A stretch of DNA of 64,000 bases from Marivibrio halodurans (GTDB lineage: Bacteria; Pseudomonadota; Alphaproteobacteria; UBA8366; Aestuariispiraceae): positions 38,782 to 102,781 of the forward strand of contig NZ_JAGMWN010000013.1 in assembly GCF_017963645.1 (NCBI RefSeq), written 5' to 3'. Below, piece after piece: positions 55,143 to 63,629 of this stretch. The first letter of the stretch is position 1. The number at the start of each line of letters is the position of its first letter. The notes beneath the pieces were generated by a model that did not search any database, was not told the DNA's origin, and saw only the letters and a list, made by a program, of their open reading frames with translations. The position numbers and the translations under genes were made by a program.

Positions 55143-56501
55143 TCAACTGCTGCTGGCCCGCGCACGGATGACGGCGGAGAGCGGCGCCAGGACGATTCCC
55201 CGCGATTGCAGTTCCTTGGCCCAGCTTTGCACGCGCGCGATCGACACCGGATAGGGCCGGACCAGCACGATCGCGGTTTCCCGCGCCTTGGCGATCACCT
55301 CCGCCTCGTTCAGTTTGCGCAGGATTGCGGCGCGGCTCAACGTGTCGTCCGCCACGATATCGGCCGTGACGGCCGGCGCGCCGACGCCGGTCGCGATCCG
55401 GGGCGCGGCGGATGTCGCATCCTCCAACGTATCGAAATAGACGAGTCCACGATCGGCCAGGCTGGTCATGATGGGTTGCAGGGCGGTGGCGTTCGCGGTG
55501 AAGGCCGAGCCCTGATAGTTGGCGACGCCGATATAGCCGGTCGCCCGGCTCAGGACCCAGTTGAGGCGCTCCATGTTGGCGGCATCGTCGATCGTCGTCA
55601 TCAAGGCATAGGGACCCGGGTCGCTGCGCGGATAGTCGCGCGGCTCCATCGGCAGGGTCAGCAACACCTCATGGCCGCGATCGCGCGCGGCGGCGATATA
55701 CTCCGTCAGCTTGCGCGAATAGGAGGCCATGGCCAGCGTGACAGGGCCCGGCATGGCGATCGCTTGCGCCGTCGTATCGTCGGCGATCCCCACATCCGTC
55801 ACCACGATGGCGATGCGCGGCCGGGTCTCGAGCGCGTTGAAGGGGCGGCTATAGACGCGCCAGGGCTCGCGTCCGTCCGCCGCGATGCGGGGCAGGGGGC
55901 CGGTCGGCGATTCCTCCACCAGCGCCGGGTCCGGATGGGGCGCCAACAGGGCGACATCCTCCGCCGCCTGTTCCGCGTCAGCCGTTTCCGGGGCCTCCGC
56001 ACCCTCGACCGGAGCCTGTTCCGCCCCGGCGGTGCGTTCAGGCTCGTCCTGTTGGAGGTTGGCTTCCTGATTGCCGCTCTCTTCACCCTCGGGCGCGGCG
56101 CCGGCGGGCGTGGGGGCGGCGGTTTCCGGCGATGCTTCTTCCCCATCCGCGCCGACACGCACGATCTCGGGCCGCAGATCCTCGACCAGAAGGGAGGGGC
56201 GCCGCGCCTTCTCCGCCTCCAGGATCGTATCCTCGTTGAGCCAGAGATAGAGCCCGGTGCCCGCGATCGCGGCCACGAACAGGAAATAGCCGGCGGCCAG
56301 CGCGATCCGCTGCCCGTGCCGTTCCAGGAAGGTGGGCTTCAGATGCGCCGGGATATCGTCGTCGTCATCCGTTTCGGATGTCCGGTCCGGGAACTTGGTC
56401 GGTGTCGCGACCGTCTTGCCCCGCACGCGCGCCATCAGCCGGGAAAACGGCGATCCGCCCTCCGACCGTGACATGGGAAGCTTTATCCTCGGCGCTTTCA
56501 T
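55143..56501 (-). CDS. divergent polysaccharide deacetylase family protein
   Basis: A 452-aa protein with a cytoplasmic N-terminus, one membrane helix at about residues 68-90 (IALAAGYFLFVAAIAGTGLY) and an acidic, low-complexity linker. The periplasmic divergent polysaccharide deacetylase (DUF610-like) domain has RIAIVVTDVGIADDTTAQAI, HEVLLTLPMEPRDYPRSDPG and GVANYQGSAFTANATALQPI. The catalytic role is unproven; the family usually lies next to ctpA and envC in Proteobacteria, as here. It is downstream of ctpA on the same strand, across a hairpin. Confidence 0.92.
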   Translation of the reverse strand: MKAPRIKLPMSRSEGGSPFSRLMARVRGKTVATPTKFPDRTSETDDDDDIPAHLKPTFLERHGQRIALAAGYFLFVAAIAGTGLYLWLNEDTILEAEKARRPSLLVEDLRPEIVRVGADGEEASPETAAPTPAGAAPEGEESGNQEANLQQDEPERTAGAEQAPVEGAEAPETADAEQAAEDVALLAPHPDPALVEESPTGPLPRIAADGREPWRVYSRPFNALETRPRIAIVVTDVGIADDTTAQAIAMPGPVTLAMASYSRKLTEYIAAARDRGHEVLLTLPMEPRDYPRSDPGPYALMTTIDDAANMERLNWVLSRATGYIGVANYQGSAFTANATALQPIMTSLADRGLVYFDTLEDATSAAPRIATGVGAPAVTADIVADDTLSRAAILRKLNEAEVIAKARETAIVLVRPYPVSIARVQSWAKELQSRGIVLAPLSAVIRARASSS

Positions 56502-56561
56502 GCGTCCCGCCTTGCCGGCCGCGGCGCCGATGGCATGGCGCGTCGGCCCGAATGAGGACGG

Positions 56562-56593
56562 TCCCGGGCCCCGTTCCTATTCGGGGCCCGGGA
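56562..56593 (-). terminator. strong GC hairpin after ctpA
   Basis: TCCCGGGCCCCG and CGGGGCCCGGGA form a perfect 12-bp stem with an 8-base loop, just past the ctpA stop on the minus strand. No T-run follows, so it may slow or attenuate transcription into the deacetylase gene rather than end it. Confidence 0.5.
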
Positions 56594-56608
56594 TGCGGCG
56601 CCCGATCG

Positions 56609-58054
56609 TTACTCGGCCGCCTGCCTGCGATAAAGCGCGATTCCCTTGATCAGGTCCAGGGCCCGCGCCAGTTGGTAATCGTCGATCGCCCGGTCATGAG
56701 CTTCCGCCTCGACGTTCTCATCCCCGCTTTCGCTGTCGGGAGCCGGCGCCTCGTCGGTGCCTTCCCCGGTCTCGGGGGGCTCGGGGGCGGCGTTCTCGTC
56801 TTCCTCGTTGGTCAGCGCGTTGCGCAGATCGGCCTCGGTGCGCTGATCGCCGCTCTCCAGCACTTCGAGTTTCGCGCGTTCGACCAGGATATCCGGCGAG
56901 ATGCCCTTGGCCTGGATCGACCGGCCGCTCGGCGTGTAATAGCGCTGGGTCGTCAGCTTGATCGCCGAGCCCCGGCGGTTGAGCGGCATGATCGTTTGGA
57001 CCGATCCCTTGCCGAAGGATTGCGTGCCCAGCACGATCGCCCGGCCGTGATCCTGTAGCGCGCCGGCCACGATTTCGGAGGCGCTGGCGGAACCGCCATT
57101 GATCAGCACGACCAACGGCAGGCCGTTCGCCCGGTCGCCGGCGGTCGCTTGGAAGCGCTGGATGCTCTCCGCCTCGCGACCACGGGTGGAGACGATCTCC
57201 CCCTTGTCGAGGAACGTGTCGGAAATCGAGATCGCCTGATCCAGAAGCCCGCCCGGATTGTTGCGCAAGTCGATCACATAGCCTTGCAGGTCGTCGCCCA
57301 GCTCCGCCTTGATCTCGTCGATCGCGCGGTCCAGCCCGTTCTGCGTCTGGCCGGAGAAACTGGTGATGCGGATATAGCCGGCATCGCCCTCGACCCGGCT
57401 GCGCACGGATTGGATCTGGATATTGTCGCGGGTAATGGTGACGTCGAACGGATCGCCGCCGTCGCGCACGATGGTCAGGGTGATGTCGCTGCCGACGGGG
57501 CCGCGCATCTGATCGACGGCGTCGTTCAGGGTCAGGCCCTGCACCGCCTCCCCGTCGAGATGGGTAATCAGGTCGCCGGCCTCGATACCCGCGCGGTAGG
57601 CGGGCGTGTCGTCGATCGGCGAGACCACGCGGACATAGCCGGTCTCGTCCATCGTCACCTCGATGCCGAGGCCGCCGAACTCGCCGCGCGTGTTCGTGCG
57701 CATCGCATCGAAGCTTTCCTCGTTGAGATAGACCGAATGCGGATCGAGGCTGCGCAGCATGCCCTGGATCGCCGCCTCTATCAGCTTCTTGTCGGAGACG
57801 TCCTCGACATATTCGCGGCGCACCTGTTCGAACACTTGGCCGAAAAGGTCGAGCATCTCGAAGGTGTCGGTTCCGCCCTCGGCGTCGAGGGTCTCGGTGG
57901 GAGCGGCGTCGTCCCCCTCCTCCGATTGGGCAAGGGCGGGCGCGGGACCGGCCAGCGTCAGCAGCACGGCGAGCACCGCCAGAAGACGGGCGCCGAGGCG
58001 CGGAACGGCCAGGGACGCCGTCCGCGGGGGGAAGAGAGAGAGATCAGAAATCAT
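56609..58054 (-). CDS. ctpA: S41-family carboxy-terminal processing protease
   Basis: A 481-aa periplasmic Ser/Lys protease. The signal peptide (RLLAVLAVLLTLAGPAPALA) is followed by a helical lead-in, a PDZ domain (FGGLGIEVTMDETGYVRVVS; GIEAGDLITHLDGEAVQGLT) and the S41 domain. The catalytic Ser is in INGGSASASEIVAGAL and the Lys in QSFGKGSVQTIM. The C-terminus is acidic and low-complexity. Its ATG overlaps the envC stop (ATGA at 58051-58054), so the two are coupled. Such pairs tune peptidoglycan hydrolase activity. Confidence 0.95.
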   Translation of the reverse strand: MISDLSLFPPRTASLAVPRLGARLLAVLAVLLTLAGPAPALAQSEEGDDAAPTETLDAEGGTDTFEMLDLFGQVFEQVRREYVEDVSDKKLIEAAIQGMLRSLDPHSVYLNEESFDAMRTNTRGEFGGLGIEVTMDETGYVRVVSPIDDTPAYRAGIEAGDLITHLDGEAVQGLTLNDAVDQMRGPVGSDITLTIVRDGGDPFDVTITRDNIQIQSVRSRVEGDAGYIRITSFSGQTQNGLDRAIDEIKAELGDDLQGYVIDLRNNPGGLLDQAISISDTFLDKGEIVSTRGREAESIQRFQATAGDRANGLPLVVLINGGSASASEIVAGALQDHGRAIVLGTQSFGKGSVQTIMPLNRRGSAIKLTTQRYYTPSGRSIQAKGISPDILVERAKLEVLESGDQRTEADLRNALTNEEDENAAPEPPETGEGTDEAPAPDSESGDENVEAEAHDRAIDDYQLARALDLIKGIALYRRQAAE

Positions 58055-59445
58055 CCATGCACCTTCAGACTGCCAGCGGTGATCCATTGCAGCGGATTGA
58101 CCGGTTGGCCGCCGCGCCGCACCTCAACGTACAACTGCGGGCGCCCGCCGTCACCCGCCGATCCGGGGGCGCCGCCTTCATCGCCTTGTACCGTGATCTT
58201 CGGCCCGGCCTGGGCGATACGCGCGGACGGCATGACGCCGACCGGTTCCCCCGCCAGGACCCATTGGCCGGCGACGGCGTCGATCCGCTCGAACCCGGCG
58301 AGGACCGAATGGTATCCGCCGTCATGCTCGACGATCAATATACGCCCCAGGTCGCGGAACGGACCGGCATAGATCACCTTCCCGTCGAACGGCGCCACGA
58401 CCTGGGCGTCGGCCCGGGTGGCGACATAGAGGCCCTTGGCGTTGAAGCCGAAGCCGGTGCTCTCGCCATAGCGGCGCAGGATCGTGCCGCGCGCGGGCGC
58501 GGTGATCGCCCCCTTCTCCGGAAAGGGACGAAGACCGGCGGGTCGTGTCGCGCGCGCCAGTTGGCGGGCCGTCGGCTGGTCCGGCTCCGGTGCCTCGGCT
58601 GTCCCGGGCGCCTCGGGGGCGGGCTTGGCGCGCGCGGCCTCCGCCGCCCGGTCCGCTTCCGCCTCCGCCGCCCGGAGGCGCGCGACGAGATCCTGCAGGG
58701 ATTGGGAATCCTCGACCATCTCCCGCAGGTCGCGCTGGGTGCGCTGGGAGACGGCGGCTGTCTGCTGGTAGAGGTCGCGCTTTCGCGTGATCAGCGATTC
58801 CAGCCGCGCGCGATCCGCCGCCAGGGCTTCGTCGGTGCGGTTCAACTCCGCGATCTTGTCGTCGATATCCGCGCGCACGGCGGCGAGCGCCTCCAGATCG
58901 TCGCGCAGCAGCCGCGCGCGCCCCTCCAGCGCCGGGACCGCCGATTTCAGCAGCAGCGCCCCGCGCACCGCTTCCGCCGGCGTGCCGGGATAGAGGAAGA
59001 CGGCCTGGGGTGGGTCCTCGGAAAGCCGCGCCAAGGCGGCCAGCGTGCCGCTCAATTGACCATGGCGCAGGGTCAGCGCCTTGCGCCGCTCCGCCAGATC
59101 GTCCTCCAGCCGCGCGAGTTGGTCCTCCAACGCGGAGAGCAGGGCCTCGCGCTGCTGCGCGCTTTCGGCGACCGTGATGAGTTCCTGGCGCAGGGTGTTG
59201 ATCTCGCCCGCCAGACGCTGCGCCTCGGCTTCCAGCGCGCGGCTCTTGGCGCGGGTCTGCTCGATCCGCCGGTTGAGGCTCTCCAACTCCGCCTGGCTGG
59301 CCTCGCGCTCGTCGCTTCCGGTGGCGGGGTCGGTTTGCGCTTTCGCCGGGGCGATGGGAGGGGCGACCAGTGCCAGCATCAAGACGCCGGCGATCGCGGC
59401 CGCCAGGCCGGTGCCCCGCACCCGTCTCGCCTCGCCGCGCGCCAT
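58051..59445 (-). CDS. envC: EnvC-like murein hydrolase activator (degenerate M23/LytM domain)
   Basis: A 464-aa periplasmic protein. It has a signal peptide ending near PAKAQ, a long coiled coil of about residues 45-270 (ESLNRRIEQTRAKSRALEAE, LEDQLARLEDDLAERRKALT) and a C-terminal LytM domain. The LytM segment reads GESTGFGFNAKGLYVATRAD and ILIVEHDGGYHSVLAGFERI. It lacks the HxxxD and HxH zinc ligands of active M23 enzymes, as in EnvC, which activates amidases instead of cutting peptidoglycan. It lies 16 bp after gpmI and is coupled to ctpA. Confidence 0.93.
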   Translation of the reverse strand: MARGEARRVRGTGLAAAIAGVLMLALVAPPIAPAKAQTDPATGSDEREASQAELESLNRRIEQTRAKSRALEAEAQRLAGEINTLRQELITVAESAQQREALLSALEDQLARLEDDLAERRKALTLRHGQLSGTLAALARLSEDPPQAVFLYPGTPAEAVRGALLLKSAVPALEGRARLLRDDLEALAAVRADIDDKIAELNRTDEALAADRARLESLITRKRDLYQQTAAVSQRTQRDLREMVEDSQSLQDLVARLRAAEAEADRAAEAARAKPAPEAPGTAEAPEPDQPTARQLARATRPAGLRPFPEKGAITAPARGTILRRYGESTGFGFNAKGLYVATRADAQVVAPFDGKVIYAGPFRDLGRILIVEHDGGYHSVLAGFERIDAVAGQWVLAGEPVGVMPSARIAQAGPKITVQGDEGGAPGSAGDGGRPQLYVEVRRGGQPVNPLQWITAGSLKVHG

Positions 59446-59461
59446 CGCCGTCCGTCCCGGT

Positions 59462-61048
59462 CTACTCCGCCGCCTGCCGGTCGGCGCGTCGGATCAGGTT
59501 GGTGCCGCTCATCGCCTCCGGTTGGTCGAGCCCCATGATGGCAAGCAGCGTCGGCGCCAGATCGGCGAGCCGACCGTCGGCGAGCACCGCGCCCTCGGCC
59601 CGTGGCCCGCAATAAACCAGCGGCACGCGGTTCATCGTGTGGGCCGTATGGGCCTGACCGCTGGCGGTGTCGAGCATCATGTCCGCATTGCCGTGATCGG
59701 CGGTGATCAGCATGGCGCCGCCCTTGGCGGTCACCGCCTCCTCCAGCCGCCCGACGCAGTGGTCGACGGTCTCGATCGCCTTCACCGCCGCATCGAAGAC
59801 CCCGGTATGGCCGACCATGTCGGGGTTGGCGTAGTTGACGACGATCAGGTCGAAGCGATCGCTCTCGATCGCCTCGATCAGCTTGTCCGTCACCGCTTCC
59901 GCCGACATCTCGGGCTTCAGGTCGTAGGTCGCGACGTCGGGGGAAGGGACGAGGATGCGCTCCTCCCCCTCGAAGACCTCTTCCTCGCCGCCGTTGAAGA
60001 AGAAGGTGACATGGGCGTATTTCTCGGTCTCCGCGATGCGCAGTTGGCGCAAGCCCGCGGTCGAGACGACCTCGCCCAGCGTCTCGCGCGGGGTTTCGGG
60101 CGGGAACAGCAGGGTCATGAAGGTGTTCAGCGACTTGGAATATTCGACCATGCCGAGCGCGCCGGAGAAGGCGACCGCGGGGCCCCGGTCGAAGCCGTCG
60201 AAGATCGGGTCGAGCAGCGCCGTCAGAATCTCCCGCGCGCGATCCGCCCGGAAATTCGCCATCAGCAGCCCGTCGCCGTCCGCCATGCCGGTATAGTCGC
60301 CGAGCACCGTGGGGGTGACGAACTCGTCCTTCTCGTCCCGCTCATAGGCTTGGGCGAGCGCGTCCAGCGCGTCGGCGGCATGCGCGCCCTCGGCCCTGGC
60401 TATCGTGTCATAGGCCTTGCTAACGCGGTCCCAGCGCTTATCCCGGTCCATCGCGAAGTACCGTCCGGAGACCGTCGCGATACGCGCGCGCGGCGCGGCG
60501 ACCGCGAAGTTCTTGAGATAGCCTTCCGCGCTGCGCGGCGGGGTGTCGCGGCCGTCCAGGATCGCATGCACGGCCACCCGCACGCCCAGATCGATCAATG
60601 CCTCCGCCAGCGCGGCGATGTGATCCTGATGCGCATGGACGCCGCCCGGCGACAGAAGCCCCATCAGATGGGCCGTGCCGCCGCGCGCCTTCACCGTCTC
60701 CGCGAAGTCCAGGAGCGCCGGGTTGCGGGTCAGCTCTCCGCTCTCCATCGCTTGATCGATGCGCGGCAGGTCCTGGAGCACCACCCGGCCGGCGCCGATA
60801 TTCATATGCCCGACCTCGGAATTCCCCATCTGGCCGTCCGGCAGGCCGACATGATGCTCGCTCGCGTCCAATTCCGCATGCGGGCATGTCGACATCAGTC
60901 GGTCCATCACCGGCGTATCGGCTGCGGCGATGGCGTTGTTATCGGTCTCCGCGCGCGCACCATAGCCATCCAGGATACACAGGATGGTGGGTTTCGGCCG
61001 GCGCGCGCCGGGTGCGCCGTCGCGGGGGGTGGGGGAGGTCTGGGTCAT
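59462..61048 (-). CDS. gpmI: 2,3-bisphosphoglycerate-independent phosphoglycerate mutase
   Basis: A 528-aa Mn-dependent glycolytic enzyme interconverting 3- and 2-phosphoglycerate. Metal-site Asp is in LCILDGYGARAETDNNAI; the phosphorylated serine is in LPDGQMGNSEVGHMNIGAGR. Later motifs are HAILDGRDTPPRSAEGYL, NFRADRAREILTALLDP, VNYANPDMVGHTGVFDAAVK and ITADHGNADMM. ATG 61048 gives the family N-terminus; an in-frame extension 180 codons upstream is rejected. It is the first gene of the gpmI-envC-ctpA unit. Confidence 0.97.
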   Translation of the reverse strand: MTQTSPTPRDGAPGARRPKPTILCILDGYGARAETDNNAIAAADTPVMDRLMSTCPHAELDASEHHVGLPDGQMGNSEVGHMNIGAGRVVLQDLPRIDQAMESGELTRNPALLDFAETVKARGGTAHLMGLLSPGGVHAHQDHIAALAEALIDLGVRVAVHAILDGRDTPPRSAEGYLKNFAVAAPRARIATVSGRYFAMDRDKRWDRVSKAYDTIARAEGAHAADALDALAQAYERDEKDEFVTPTVLGDYTGMADGDGLLMANFRADRAREILTALLDPIFDGFDRGPAVAFSGALGMVEYSKSLNTFMTLLFPPETPRETLGEVVSTAGLRQLRIAETEKYAHVTFFFNGGEEEVFEGEERILVPSPDVATYDLKPEMSAEAVTDKLIEAIESDRFDLIVVNYANPDMVGHTGVFDAAVKAIETVDHCVGRLEEAVTAKGGAMLITADHGNADMMLDTASGQAHTAHTMNRVPLVYCGPRAEGAVLADGRLADLAPTLLAIMGLDQPEAMSGTNLIRRADRQAAE

Positions 61049-61382
61049 GCTCTTCACCGATCTCGATACGGTCCCGAATGCCGCCTCCGCGCCACGTGCC
61101 CTCCATGCCCAGGATATCGGGCCGGGGAGCGGGCCGTGTCGGAGGCGATAGAGGCCTCGGAACGGCCGGTCGGCGCACAGTTCTGTTGAACGGCATTCCC
61201 GATAGCGTATCATGGCGCGCGCGGACGGGCATTCGCCTGCCTGTCCACGCCGCCCGCGACACGCCGGGGGCGTTTTACAGGACCGGACCCGACCGGGAAA
61301 GTGGCAAGGCCGGCGGCCCTGTCGGATATGGCGTCGGGATCGCGGGATACAAGCGCGGCCGACGGCGAGGGGGCGTATCGGC
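61049..61382. other. 334-bp divergent intergenic region between gpmI and the repeat-rich protein gene
   Basis: No gene is supported. An in-frame extension of the downstream ORF begins at 61212 but is low-complexity and antisense-like. The region is uniformly GC-rich. I see no clear promoter or hairpin, though both divergent genes must start here. Confidence 0.4.
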
Positions 61383-62009
61383 ATGGCGAAGAAGAAATCG
61401 GATAAGGGCGGCGCCGGAAAGGGCGGCGCCGACAAGAGCGGTGCCGAGAAAGGCAGTGCCGAGAAAGGCAGTGCCGATAAGGGCGGCGGGGACAAGGCCG
61501 GCGCCGCCGGGTCGGATGAATCCCGGCAAACGGACCCGATCCTGCGGACACCCGCCCTGGCGATGCGCGGCTTCGCGAACGAGATCAATCGTAAGCTGGA
61601 ATCGGCGGGTACGGCCCTGGCCCGGCAGGACGCGGCGCATCTGACCAGTATCGAGGCCTATACGATGCTGCTCTTCATGCTCGAATTCTCCGATGCCGGT
61701 CTGTCGGAGAAACATTATCGTACATTGCTGGCCAAGTACGGCGTCGATACGCCCGCCAACCTCAAGATCTATCCGATGTTGAGCCAAACCGTGCTGTTCG
61801 AACTCTTCCAGAATCTCGGCATCAGCCGGGAGTCGATCCGGCGCCTGCTGATCCTGATGGCGGAACATGGATTGGTCGACCGCGTTTCCAAAGGCCCCCC
61901 CTTCCCGGATCAACTCGGCCTCTCCAAGGAGGGACGGAAGTTGATGGGCCGCGTCGCCAAGAAGCTTGCCAAGGATATCGGAAAGACGAAGCCGTTCGGC
62001 TATCTGTAG
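61383..62009 (+). CDS. hypothetical protein with Lys/Gly repeats and winged-helix-like domain
   Basis: A 208-aa protein. Residues 2-45 are a basic, repetitive tail with units such as KGGAD, KGSAE and KSGAE. From residue 50 on it is a compact helical domain: TPALAMRGFANEINRKLESA, SIEAYTMLLFMLEFSDAGLS, SEKHYRTLLAKYGVDTPANL, and a winged-helix-like end SRESIRRLLILMAEHGLVDR, then LTKEG-like LSKEGRKLMGRVAKKL. This arrangement suggests DNA or RNA binding with a disordered basic arm, like MarR-type regulators. The family is not identified. ATG 61383 is the first codon before the repeats. Confidence 0.7.
   Translation: MAKKKSDKGGAGKGGADKSGAEKGSAEKGSADKGGGDKAGAAGSDESRQTDPILRTPALAMRGFANEINRKLESAGTALARQDAAHLTSIEAYTMLLFMLEFSDAGLSEKHYRTLLAKYGVDTPANLKIYPMLSQTVLFELFQNLGISRESIRRLLILMAEHGLVDRVSKGPPFPDQLGLSKEGRKLMGRVAKKLAKDIGKTKPFGYL
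61404..61500 (+). repeat. 15-bp tandem repeats encoding a Lys/Gly pentapeptide
   Basis: Imperfect 15-bp units run through this stretch; two adjacent copies are identical (GCCGAGAAAGGCAGT at 61443-61457 and 61458-61472). They encode (A-E/D-K-G-S/G) repeats. Identical neighbours suggest recent slippage, so copy number may vary between strains. Confidence 0.8.
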
Positions 62010-62041
62010 CCGTGGGCCGAATTGGCCACCCTTTGAAATAG

Positions 62042-62067
62042 CTTTTTAATATTATTTCTATTAAAAG
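62042..62067. terminator. AT-rich inverted repeat downstream of the repeat-rich protein gene
   Basis: CTTTTTAATA and TATTAAAAG are inverted arms (one extra T) around TTATTTC, in the most AT-rich stretch nearby. It could end the upstream transcript or form part of the promoter of the next gene: TTGAAA at 62034 lies 17 bp before TTCTAT. Confidence 0.4.
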
Positions 62068-62100
62068 TTGATGATCGGGAATGCCGTCGGGGAGGCGTGA

Positions 62101-62397
62101 ATGCGCGCGCTTCTTTTCATCTTCTGCCTGGGAATCGGGCTTTGCCCGGGAATCGGGTTGCCGAGTGGGGCCGCCATGGCCGCCGACACCGGCGCCGCGG
62201 TCACGCCGGCACCATGGACCGCGCAACTCGCGGCCTGTTGCAAGACCTGCCGTAAGGGCAAGGCCTGCGGCGATAGCTGCATCCGTGCCGATTACCGCTG
62301 CACCAAACCGCCGGGCTGCGCCTGCGATGGGGTCAGGCCGCCGGTCCCGGCCGATTGGGGCCCGGCGATGCGCGCGATCGGGGACGCTCTAGAATAG
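62101..62397 (+). CDS. small cysteine-rich secreted protein
   Basis: A 98-aa protein with a signal peptide (RALLFIFCLGIGLCPGIGL... ending near AAMAA). The mature part carries seven cysteines: CCKTCRKGKACGDSCIRADY, followed by RCTKPPGCACDG. The spacing CxxCxxGKxCGxxC resembles small bacterial Cys-rich periplasmic proteins, which may bind metal or be disulfide-stabilised. ATG 62101 follows GGGGAGG. Its 3' end overlaps the convergent radical SAM gene by 9 bp. Function unknown. Confidence 0.75.
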   Translation: MRALLFIFCLGIGLCPGIGLPSGAAMAADTGAAVTPAPWTAQLAACCKTCRKGKACGDSCIRADYRCTKPPGCACDGVRPPVPADWGPAMRAIGDALE

Positions 62398-63594
62398 TGC
62401 CATCTGGTCGCCGGGACGCGGCGGGCGGTGGAACCGAGAGCAATCGAGTTCGCCCAGCGGCTTGTCCAGGCCGAACCGGCGCGTGGCGATGCGGTAGCGC
62501 TGTCGGAAGGTTTCGGCATAGGCGCCGGTGCCACGCATCCGTTCCCCCCACCGCGCGTCGTAGAGCTTGCCGCCGCGCATTTCGCGGACCAGTTTCAGCA
62601 CCCGGTCCTTGCGATCCGGGGCATGGGCGGCCAGCCATTCCTCGAACAATCCGGCGATTTCCAGCGGCAGGCGCAGCATGACATAGCCGGCGCCACCGGC
62701 GCCGCGCGCGGCCGCTTCCTTCAGGATCGCCTCGGCCTCGTGACAGGTGAGGCCGGGGATGATGGGGGCGGTCATGACGCTCGTCGGGACGCCGGCCGCG
62801 GCCAGTCCTTGTATGGCGTCGAGCCGCCGGCCGGGCGTCGAGGCGCGCGGCTCCATCACATTGGCGAGATGCCGGTCGAGGGTGGTGATGGAAATGCTGA
62901 CGCGCGCCAACCCGTCGCGCCCCATCGGACCTAGGATATCGAGATCGCGCAGCACCAGGGCCGATTTGGTGACGATGCTGACCGGATGCCGAAAATCCGC
63001 CAGCACCTCCAGGATCGCGCGCATGGACCGCTTTTCCCGCTCGATCGGTTGATAGGGGTCGGTGTTGGTGCCGATCGAGATCGTTCGCGGGCGATACCCC
63101 TTGCGGGAGAGCTCCTTCTCCAGCAGGTGCGCGGCATTCGGCTTCCAGAACAGCTTGCTTTCGAAATCGAGGCCGGGCGACAAGCCGTAATAGGCATGGG
63201 TCGGCCGCGCGAAACAATAGACGCAGCCATGCTCGCACCCCCGATAGGGATTTATCGACCGATCGAAGGGGACGTCCGGGCTATCGTTTTTCGTGATGAT
63301 GCTGCGCGCGGCGTCGATGCCGATGCTGGTGCGCAGCTTCGGTGGGGGGAAGTCCGGATCGATCCCGTCCCCACCCGATCCCCAGCCGTCATCCACCGCG
63401 TCGTGCGACAGTGCCTCGTATCGCCCGTCGCGGTTGGAAACGGCGCCGCGCCCCTTCACCGGCCGGTCGGCCAGCCGGTCCGGCGCATGCGCGCCATAGC
63501 CGTCCTCCATGGAACCCTCCACTGGGGAACCCTCCACTGGGGAACCATCCACCGGAAGACCGGACGTATCGCCATGGGGAAGGGGTTTGCTCAT
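62389..63594 (-). CDS. PA0069-type radical SAM protein (SplB-like)
   Basis: A 401-aa radical SAM protein. The [4Fe-4S] motif is INPYRGCEHGCVYCFARPTH (CxxxCxxC). It is followed by GLDFESKLFWKPNAAHLLEK, IGTNTDPYQPIEREKRSMRA and VSISITTLDRHLANVMEPRA, with the C-terminal YDARWGERMRGTGAY. The family is widespread and uncharacterised, related to spore photoproduct lyase. The first 35 residues include three 5-residue repeats (xVEGS type) encoded by identical 15-bp units. No clear Shine-Dalgarno precedes ATG 63594. Confidence 0.92.
   Translation of the reverse strand: MSKPLPHGDTSGLPVDGSPVEGSPVEGSMEDGYGAHAPDRLADRPVKGRGAVSNRDGRYEALSHDAVDDGWGSGGDGIDPDFPPPKLRTSIGIDAARSIITKNDSPDVPFDRSINPYRGCEHGCVYCFARPTHAYYGLSPGLDFESKLFWKPNAAHLLEKELSRKGYRPRTISIGTNTDPYQPIEREKRSMRAILEVLADFRHPVSIVTKSALVLRDLDILGPMGRDGLARVSISITTLDRHLANVMEPRASTPGRRLDAIQGLAAAGVPTSVMTAPIIPGLTCHEAEAILKEAAARGAGGAGYVMLRLPLEIAGLFEEWLAAHAPDRKDRVLKLVREMRGGKLYDARWGERMRGTGAYAETFRQRYRIATRRFGLDKPLGELDCSRFHRPPRPGDQMALF
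63511..63555 (-). repeat. three 15-bp tandem repeats in the N-terminus of the radical SAM gene
   Basis: GGAACCCTCCACTGG occurs at 63511-63525 and 63526-63540, with a third variant at 63541-63555. On the minus strand these encode P-V-E/D-G-S units. The first two copies are identical, suggesting recent expansion outside the catalytic domain. Confidence 0.85.
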
Positions 63595-63629
63595 GCGGGC
63601 GAGTATGGGAACATTAAAGGAACACGTAA

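Noticed and set aside
58057..59538. 493-codon plus-strand frame opposite envC
   Set aside because: Antisense to a gene with signal peptide, coiled coil and LytM domain; no motif of its own.
61212..61382. Upstream extension of the repeat-rich protein from 61212
   Set aside because: The extra 57 residues are Arg/Pro/Gly-rich, without family features or a clear Shine-Dalgarno. ATG 61383 directly precedes the Lys-rich arm.
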